From contig JALTJN010000342.1 of NCBI GenBank assembly GCA_027076405.1, positions 7,531-17,265 of the forward strand: a DNA stretch of 9,735 bases. Reading direction: 5' to 3'. Below are positions 7,103-9,735 of this stretch, one piece after another. The stretch's first letter is position 1; each line of letters opens with the position of its first letter. This DNA is from Chromatiales bacterium. Lineage in GTDB: Bacteria; Pseudomonadota; Gammaproteobacteria; UBA6429. Under the pieces are notes generated by a model. That model saw nothing but the letters and a program-made list of their open reading frames with translations. It was not told where the DNA came from and ran no database searches. Position numbers and translations under genes: made by a program.

Positions 7103-7174
7103 CACCCAGGGAAGGATTCGAACCTTCGTTCACTCGCTTAACAGGCGAGTGCTTTACCACTAAGCTACCTGGGT
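7103..7174 (-). tRNA. tRNA-Asn(GTT)
   Basis: A standard 72-nt cloverleaf: acceptor ACCCAGG (7174-7168) with CCTGGGT (7110-7104), D arm GCTT-AGTGGTA-AAGC, anticodon arm CTCGC-CTGTTAA-GCGAG with anticodon GTT, a five-base variable loop, and T arm GAAGG-TTCGAAT-CCTTC. The discriminator is G, as expected for Asn. CCA is not encoded. It begins two bases after the stop codon of the 47-residue gene, so it is probably released from the same transcript by RNase P. It reads AAC and AAT codons, common in this AT-rich genome. Confidence 0.96.
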
Positions 7175-7175
7175 A

Positions 7176-7319
7176 TTACTTTCTCTTCTTTTTCTTCTTT
7201 ATCTCACCAACATATGATTTACCATTAATAAAACATATTCGTTGGTAACGATTTTTTGATAAGGTCTTTGTTCTTACCTTACCACCATTCTTTACACATC
7301 TATCAAATGCTGCAGGCAT
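7176..7319 (-). CDS. Small basic 47-residue protein between small terminase and tRNA-Asn
   Basis: Translation gives MPAAFDRCVKNGGKVRTKTL, then a central SKNRYQRICFINGKSYVGEI (21-40) and a lysine/arginine tail (KKKKKRK, 41-47). The ATG at 7319 follows the small-terminase stop by one base in a TAATATG junction identical to two other gene pairs here. The GGK turn, the RYQRICFINGKSY beta-hairpin-like segment and the basic tail suggest a small nucleic-acid-binding protein. Similar short MPAAF-x-RC proteins with a lysine tail occur, as far as I recall, as hypothetical proteins in phages and small-genome bacteria. Function is unknown. Stop TAA at 7178-7176 lies just before tRNA-Asn. Confidence 0.8.
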   Translation of the reverse strand: MPAAFDRCVKNGGKVRTKTLSKNRYQRICFINGKSYVGEIKKKKKRK

Positions 7320-7320
7320 A

Positions 7321-7902
7321 TTATTTCTTATCTTTATTCTTCTCTGAATTAGCTTGTCTTAATTCAGAAATTTTTTCTAATATTTCATCAGGTGTCATAT
7401 TCTTAGTGTCAATTTTTGCTTTCATCGCAATATGCTCAGTTGCCTCACCATTAAGTATTTGCATCTTATCAAACGATATGCCAGCAACAGTCCCAAGTTC
7501 TTTGAATGATACCTTTTCAAGTTTCTTACGGCTTTTACCTAAAATATCAAGTTTCTTGTCAATAAGAACAAATGCTTTGTTCCTAACATTTTTCATGAGA
7601 TGTTTTATATCAACATCCTCAATATCTCTCTGTTCAGCAAGTGAACGTTTGTTTGCACCTGGTGCAACATTCCTTTGCTTAGCAGCTTCATCAACAATCC
7701 TTATAACCTCATCTGTAATACCATAATCACGGTACTTATCAGGATTATTTCTAACAGTATACCTTATTCCATTAACAACGTCCCTAATAACCTTTGGGGT
7801 TGAATACACCTTATCAAGCCCAAACTCAAGACCAACCTGATAAGCCGATTTATATGCTAGCTTCTTAAATATTTCTGCTTGTTTTTCTGGCCCAAATCTC
7901 AT
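7321..7902 (-). CDS. terS: Putative terminase small subunit (DNA-recognition)
   Basis: This 193-residue protein probably binds the packaging site and hands DNA to the large terminase. The N-terminal part (about 13-50) looks like a helix-turn-helix: KSAYQVGLEFGLDKVYSTPK followed by a helix (VIRDVVNGIRYTV). After a linker, residues 98-160 form a helical oligomerisation-type region ending in FKELGTVAGISFDKMQILNG (133-152), a pattern frequent in small terminases (L-x-x-x-G-I-x-x-D-K-x-Q-x-L-x-G-E). The C-terminus is a short charged helix. I choose the ATG at 7902; an in-frame ATG at 7992 would require translation through tRNA-Tyr. GAGGA lies about 13 bases upstream, further than usual. Stop and next start overlap as TAATATG. 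Synteny before the large terminase supports the role. Confidence 0.75.
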   Translation of the reverse strand: MRFGPEKQAEIFKKLAYKSAYQVGLEFGLDKVYSTPKVIRDVVNGIRYTVRNNPDKYRDYGITDEVIRIVDEAAKQRNVAPGANKRSLAEQRDIEDVDIKHLMKNVRNKAFVLIDKKLDILGKSRKKLEKVSFKELGTVAGISFDKMQILNGEATEHIAMKAKIDTKNMTPDEILEKISELRQANSEKNKDKK

Positions 7903-7931
7903 ATCTAATATAAATTCCTCAACATAGCATG

Positions 7932-8014
7932 TGCAGGGGGTAGGATTCGAACCTACGTAGCCCGAAGGCGTCAGATTTACAGTCTGATGCAATTGACCAC
8001 TCTGCCACCCCTAC
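7932..8014 (-). tRNA. tRNA-Tyr(GTA)
   Basis: A class II tRNA of 83 nt: acceptor GTAGGGG (8014-8008) with CCCCTGC (7939-7933), one G-T pair; D arm GCAG-AGTGGTCAA-TTGC; anticodon arm TCAGA-CTGTAAA-TCTGA with anticodon GTA; a 14-base variable arm with a TTCG loop, as expected for bacterial tRNA-Tyr; T arm GTAGG-TTCGAAT-CCTAC. Discriminator A, no encoded CCA. It starts three bases after the 61-nt structured element and ends 29 bases before the small-terminase ATG. Confidence 0.97.
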
Positions 8015-8017
8015 ATA

Positions 8018-8078
8018 AGGAGGTCCAGGGTCCCTGTACCCAACTCGCTATCACAGGGTTAGCAAGAATTTCCCTCCT
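8018..8078 (-). ncRNA. 61-nt three-way-junction RNA with complementary hairpin loops
   Basis: The ends close as AGGAGG (8078-8073) with CCTCCT (8023-8018). Inside are hairpin A, CTTGCTA/TAGCGAG with loop ACCCTGTGA, and hairpin B, GGGT/ACCC with loop ACAGGG. CCCTGT in loop A and ACAGGG in loop B are perfect complements, so a six-pair kissing interaction is possible. The promoter at 8085-8113 predicts +1 at 8078, the first base of the closing stem, and tRNA-Tyr follows three bases after it. It does not fold as a tRNA: no T loop. I do not recognise the family. Confidence 0.65.
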
Positions 8079-8084
8079 GTTGTA

Positions 8085-8113
8085 AGTATAACATACTATT
8101 GATTATTAGTCAA
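8085..8113 (-). promoter_or_regulatory. Promoter for the 61-nt RNA, tRNA-Tyr and small terminase
   Basis: TTGACT (8113-8108, five of six consensus bases), a 17-base spacer and TATACT (8090-8085, five of six). Predicted +1 is A at 8078. The site overlaps the last codons of the 49-residue gene. Confidence 0.7.
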
Positions 8114-8245
8114 TTCATTGTTTATCTTGTCAAGGAGTTTCTTAACAGATGAATACCCACTAAGCTTATTATCTCTCATCTGTTTCATAATATATGTTGT
8201 CAGTACCCTTGATATAATAACTTGCTCCTCTTTATTAATAACCAT
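8096..8245 (-). CDS. Unknown 49-residue helical protein
   Basis: Reads MVINKEEQVIISRVLTTYIM in its first twenty residues, then KQMRDNKLSGYSSVKKLLDK (21-40) and ends INNELTNNQ. It is charged and predicted to be helical, with a heptad-like run of Ile, Val and Leu. I do not recognise it. GGGGGAG sits about 14 bases before the ATG, long for a Shine-Dalgarno spacing but similar to the 13 bases seen at the small terminase. It follows the structured RNA region and is the first gene of the transcript from 8595-8623. It could be a small regulatory or virion-assembly protein; no catalytic residues stand out. Confidence 0.6.
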   Translation of the reverse strand: MVINKEEQVIISRVLTTYIMKQMRDNKLSGYSSVKKLLDKINNELTNNQ

Positions 8246-8590
8246 ATATTTAGATAATACTCCCCCTGCCCTTGTAGGTTAAGGTTAGCGTGTGTAGATA
8301 TTAACAGTTAGTTCATGTATTAACGTTATATACACAAACAGTGTGTTAATGTCACATTATGTACTAATACAATAGAATTAATACTGCTAAGTTCCCGTAG
8401 GGCATTAGGTGGTTAACCCTTGGGATTTTACTGCCTGCACAGCCCCAACTTCCAGTACCTCCTATCAAGTTCCTATGCAGAGGGCAGGTTAGGACAGGAT
8501 TTAGTCCCCCACCTGGGACTCTACATAGCCATTAGGCCCAAGTTTTTCAGGTGATGCGCCTATAGCACCTTGTATTAGATTGTCAAACAT
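8246..8590 (-). ncRNA. Large structured non-coding RNA or leader with a predicted pseudoknot
   Basis: About 340 bases after a strong promoter hold no convincing gene but many stems. Hairpin 8566-8570/8549-8553. Domain 1 is closed by 8537-8542/8419-8424 (CTTGGG with CCCAAG) and contains hairpin 8515-8520/8503-8508 with loop AGGTGG and a long arm 8483-8487/8431-8435, 8476-8479/8436-8439, 8467-8471/8447-8451. Domain 2 is closed by 8399-8403/8268-8272 and 8386-8390/8285-8289, with hairpin 8377-8384/8361-8368 and nested arm 8354-8357/8315-8318, 8345-8350/8319-8324, 8341-8344/8332-8335. Loop AGGTGG (8514-8509) matches CCACCT (8412-8407) in the linker, a pseudoknot. Phage tRNA neighbourhoods are known to host ornate RNAs such as GOLLD and ROOL; I cannot assign it to either. 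Confidence 0.6.
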
Positions 8591-8594
8591 GTCA

Positions 8595-8623
8595 ATTATA
8601 TCATAAAATATAAATAAATGCAA
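8595..8623 (-). promoter_or_regulatory. Promoter of the structured RNA and downstream genes
   Basis: TTGCAT (8623-8618), a 17-base spacer and a perfect TATAAT (8600-8595), immediately after the terminator of the previous operon. Predicted +1 is about 8588. The boxes are identical to those of the capsid-operon promoter at 2531-2559. Confidence 0.75.
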
Positions 8624-8633
8624 CACCCTGATA

Positions 8634-8669
8634 AAAGTAAATGCCCCGTACTTCCTGTAGCGGGGCATT
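8634..8669 (-). terminator. Rho-independent terminator of the zinc-protein operon
   Basis: AATGCCCCG (8669-8661) pairs with CGGGGCATT (8648-8640); TAC/GTA inside the loop can extend the stem past a bulged C. TACTTTTAT follows. It begins three bases after the stop codon of the 61-residue gene and separates that operon from the next promoter. Confidence 0.85.
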
Positions 8670-8671
8670 AA

Positions 8672-8857
8672 TTAATTATTCTTAGCATTCTTAATCTTCA
8701 GTACCTCATCAATAACTCCATTTATAGGATTGCTTCCATCTGGTTGGTTATACAAATACGCTGTTTCACAAAGTACCTTAAGTGCTTCTTCTGCTTCACC
8801 ACCACGTAAGTTAAATGTAAGCACTAACCTACAATCATCTGTCATTTGTATTTTCAT
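8672..8857 (-). CDS. Unknown 61-residue protein, second gene of the small operon
   Basis: I do not recognise this protein. Residues 9-16 (CRLVLTFN) look like a beta strand, then a helix (EAEEALKVLCETAYLYN) and a C-terminal amphipathic helix (NPINGVIDEVLKIKNAKNN), an arrangement like a small alpha/beta fold. It is acidic, with no membrane segment. A textbook AGGAGG lies eight bases before the ATG at 8857, inside the end of the upstream gene, which overlaps it by 23 bases; translation is probably coupled. A terminator follows at once. In phages such short, well-expressed genes near an origin are often early host-takeover proteins, but nothing in the sequence proves that. Confidence 0.85.
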   Translation of the reverse strand: MKIQMTDDCRLVLTFNLRGGEAEEALKVLCETAYLYNQPDGSNPINGVIDEVLKIKNAKNN

Positions 8858-8999
8858 CTTTCTTCCTCCTTTCTCTTAATTCTTTACCCCATGTATGATT
8901 CCTATAGATTTTATAGCATTTGTGATGAAATACTAAACTATTAAGCCTGACGTACCCTTTCGATACATCAATATCACTTGTACACAAAGAGCATTTCAT
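8835..8999 (-). CDS. 54-residue zinc-binding protein (half-LIM pattern)
   Basis: The sequence begins MKCSLC and has C3-x2-C6 followed by H25-x2-C28 (VFHHKCYK), 18 residues later. This is the C-x2-C-x(16-23)-H-x2-C spacing of one zinc site of a LIM or similar treble-clef finger. The C-terminal half is charged and basic (GKELRERRKKDE), suited to nucleic-acid contact. The start is the ATG at 8999, not one nine codons earlier, because AGGAGG lies six bases before it. It is the first gene behind the promoter at 9039-9067 and overlaps the next gene by 23 bases. The stop is TGA, with TAG two codons later. It may bind DNA, RNA or a host protein; the partner is unknown. Confidence 0.87.
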   Translation of the reverse strand: MKCSLCTSDIDVSKGYVRLNSLVFHHKCYKIYRNHTWGKELRERRKKDENTNDR

Positions 9000-9038
9000 G
9001 ATACACCTCCTAATACAGTATACCAATTGTCCTTTTTA

Positions 9039-9067
9039 ATTATATCATATTTAACATAAATAAACAA
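9039..9067 (-). promoter_or_regulatory. Promoter of the zinc-protein operon
   Basis: TTGTTT (9067-9062), a 17-base spacer and a perfect TATAAT (9044-9039) on the minus strand. The predicted start near 9032 leaves a leader of about 33 bases with a strong ribosome binding site. The DnaA box at 9074-9082 lies seven bases upstream of the -35 box. Confidence 0.7.
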
Positions 9068-9073
9068 CTCGCT

Positions 9074-9082
9074 TTATCCACA
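9074..9082 (+). promoter_or_regulatory. DnaA box 1
   Basis: TTATCCACA, a perfect match to the strongest consensus DnaA box. It lies directly before an AT-rich stretch of about 45 bases and just upstream of the zinc-operon promoter. Confidence 0.65.
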
Positions 9083-9112
9083 TGTATTACATTATATATT
9101 AAATGTAATACA
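9083..9112. repeat. Perfect 11-base inverted repeat
   Basis: TGTATTACATT (9083-9093) and AATGTAATACA (9102-9112) are exact reverse complements around an 8-base AT spacer. It adjoins DnaA box 1. It could be a repressor operator for the leftward promoter, part of an origin unwinding site, or a hairpin. Confidence 0.75.
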
Positions 9113-9170
9113 AAATAATATATAATTTGTGTGAGTAGGGGAAGGTAGTTATGTGTTCATGGACGCACGG

Positions 9171-9187
9171 CCCCCTGTCCCCCCCCC
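9171..9187. other. C-tract (G-run on the minus strand)
   Basis: CCCCC at 9171-9175 and nine consecutive C at 9179-9187, in an otherwise AT-rich genome. The minus strand has G9-ACA-G5. Confidence 0.8.
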
Positions 9188-9200
9188 TCTTTCCTGTGCC

Positions 9201-9230
9201 TGTGTCGCACAATGTATAATGTCCGACACA
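9201..9230. repeat. Hairpin TGTGTCG/CGACACA
   Basis: Positions 9201-9207 pair with 9224-9230 around a 16-base loop that contains TATAAT (9215-9220). It could be a protein-binding site or a secondary structure of the origin. Confidence 0.55.
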
Positions 9231-9281
9231 CAAAAACATTTAAAAATAAGTATATTTTGCCGTTATTAGTTGTGGGGATAG

Positions 9282-9310
9282 ATACCCCATAGGGGTATAG
9301 GGTATTTTTT
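9282..9310 (+). terminator. Possible plus-strand terminator or GGGGTAT repeat block
   Basis: ATACCCC (9282-9288) pairs with GGGGTAT (9292-9298) around ATA. An alternative pairing of ATACCC with GGGTAT at 9300-9305 ends right at a T run (9305-9310), as in an intrinsic terminator. No plus-strand gene precedes it, so it may end an untranslated RNA or serve another purpose. Confidence 0.4.
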
Positions 9311-9441
9311 ATCTCAGCGAGTGGGCTTGTGGTTATATACTTTCACCCCGTAAACGCTTATTTTAACGCATTTTTTGGCGTACCACTCACACACAAACAC
9401 ACACGCAATCTCGCATACAATCACTTATACATACGCAATTA

Positions 9442-9470
9442 TTGACAATATGTGCAATCTATTGTATAGA
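9442..9470 (+). promoter_or_regulatory. Strong promoter of the plus-strand membrane-protein gene
   Basis: Perfect TTGACA (9442-9447), a 17-base spacer and TATAGA (9465-9470). The predicted start near 9477 lies inside DnaA box 2, so DnaA binding would be expected to block it. Confidence 0.75.
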
Positions 9471-9473
9471 AAG

Positions 9474-9482
9474 TTATCCACA
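9474..9482 (+). promoter_or_regulatory. DnaA box 2
   Basis: A second perfect TTATCCACA in the same orientation, exactly 400 bases after the first, overlapping the predicted start of the plus-strand transcript. Confidence 0.65.
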
Positions 9483-9547
9483 GGCACAAAAAATATTCTT
9501 GTATATAATATAAGCAAAGGTTGATTATAAGATAAATTATAAATATT

Positions 9548-9715
9548 ATGACAAAGAGAAAAATATATAACATACTGCACGGCACGCTTGGCATTGCAAC
9601 GATGCACCTTGTTGCAATATCTTCAAGTGATAGTATCGTATTTTTGGTTATCGGTATATTAGCAGTTTTTGTCGCTGTGATGAACTTGCTCTCATTCTTA
9701 ACAGTTTGGGAGTAA
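9548..9715 (+). CDS. Small 55-residue membrane protein
   Basis: The only plus-strand gene. A basic start (MTKRK) is followed by a weakly hydrophobic segment (about 8-23) and a long, clear membrane helix (SIVFLVIGILAVFVAVMNLL, 29-48), ending SFLTVWE. The polar SSSD turn between them fits a two-helix hairpin, though the first helix is less certain. It has no recognisable family. The promoter at 9442-9470 supports expression, while the ribosome binding site is weak (no AGGAG before ATG). Phage early operons often begin with small membrane proteins of unknown role; holin or superinfection-exclusion functions are possible but unsupported. Confidence 0.65.
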   Translation: MTKRKIYNILHGTLGIATMHLVAISSSDSIVFLVIGILAVFVAVMNLLSFLTVWE

Positions 9716-9735
9716 TTGTAAACCGTTGGCGGGGT

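Larger units (their letters stand above)
9068..9547. other. Divergent non-coding region, candidate replication origin
   Basis: About 480 bases separate the minus-strand operon from the plus-strand gene at 9548 and hold no credible gene. Contents: two perfect DnaA boxes, an AT-rich segment beside the first (9083-9128), a 30-base inverted repeat, a C9 tract, hairpins at 9201-9230 and 9282-9298, repeated ATACCCC/GGGGTAT units (9275-9305), repeated AACGC (9354-9380), a CA-rich stretch (9385-9403) and a strong plus-strand promoter. Gene direction diverges from here. These traits together suggest a replication origin; each alone is weak evidence. Confidence 0.5.

Noticed and set aside
7903..7992. 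Extension of the small-terminase frame to an ATG at 7992
   Set aside because: The extra 30 codons run through tRNA-Tyr and their residues are just the translated tRNA sequence.
8018..8078. A fourth tRNA in the 61-nt element
   Set aside because: It has an acceptor-like closing stem but no T loop, no TTCGA sequence and no anticodon arm of the right size.
8835..8837. Recoded TGA (alternative genetic code)
   Set aside because: Only one gene ends in TGA, but all long frames are intact without reading TGA as an amino acid, and tryptophan codons are TGG. A TGA-recoding host is not supported.
9000..9026. Upstream ATG at 9026 for the zinc protein
   Set aside because: AGGAGG lies ideally before the ATG at 8999, and the nine extra residues would cover that ribosome binding site.
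9425..9607. Minus-strand 60-codon open frame
   Set aside because: It runs across the plus-strand promoter, DnaA box 2 and the membrane-protein gene, with no ribosome binding site and a composition typical of random AT-rich sequence.
1..9735. CRISPR array, insertion sequence, integrase or attachment site
   Set aside because: I found no spaced direct repeats of CRISPR type, no transposase or integrase motifs and no convincing duplicated att core in this window.

Overview
This window looks like the packaging and head-building module of an AT-rich tailed bacteriophage (Caudoviricetes) or a prophage of one. The support is a clear terminase large subunit with ATPase and nuclease motifs, a small-terminase-like gene, a portal protein, a coiled-coil scaffold candidate, a probable decoration protein and an HK97-type major capsid candidate, in the usual packaging-to-capsid order. 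Nearly all genes read on the minus strand, so the biological order runs from high to low coordinates. The standard genetic code fits every long frame. The early genes carry strong AGGAGG ribosome binding sites, and many promoters match the sigma-70 pattern TTGnnn-17-TATAAT. I cannot name the host from the sequence.

Layout from right to left. (1) Positions 9716-9548 hold a small plus-strand membrane-protein gene with a very good promoter (9442-9470). (2) Positions 9547-9068 are a roughly 480-base non-coding divergence region. It has two perfect TTATCCACA DnaA boxes 400 bases apart, an AT-rich inverted repeat, a C tract and several hairpins, and is a candidate replication origin. (3) Positions 9067-8634 are a compact minus-strand operon: promoter, half-LIM zinc-binding protein, an overlapping 61-residue protein and a rho-independent terminator. 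(4) Positions 8623-8246 hold a new promoter followed by about 340 bases of strongly base-paired non-coding RNA with a predicted pseudoknot, then a 49-codon gene. (5) Positions 8113-7932 hold a promoter whose predicted start lies at the first base of a 61-nt three-way-junction RNA with complementary hairpin loops, followed by tRNA-Tyr. (6) Positions 7902-6997 hold the small terminase, a 47-codon basic protein, tRNA-Asn, and a promoter whose predicted start is the first base of a misshapen tRNA-Met-like element. (7) Positions 6989-2552 hold the large terminase, a 126-residue unknown, the portal (own promoter) and a 106-residue unknown. (8) Positions 2559-1 hold a promoter with a 170-nt structured leader, then scaffold, decoration, major capsid and the first seven codons of another gene.

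The proteins form one assembly line. Small and large terminase recognise and cut the DNA and pump it through the portal into a shell built from capsid protein on the scaffold and stabilised by the decoration protein. The most unusual aspect is RNA: at least four minus-strand transcripts are predicted to begin with, or directly inside, a stable RNA fold (8588, 8078, 7064 and about 2524), two of them with tertiary-type loop pairings. These folds were found by eye and need covariation or probing evidence.
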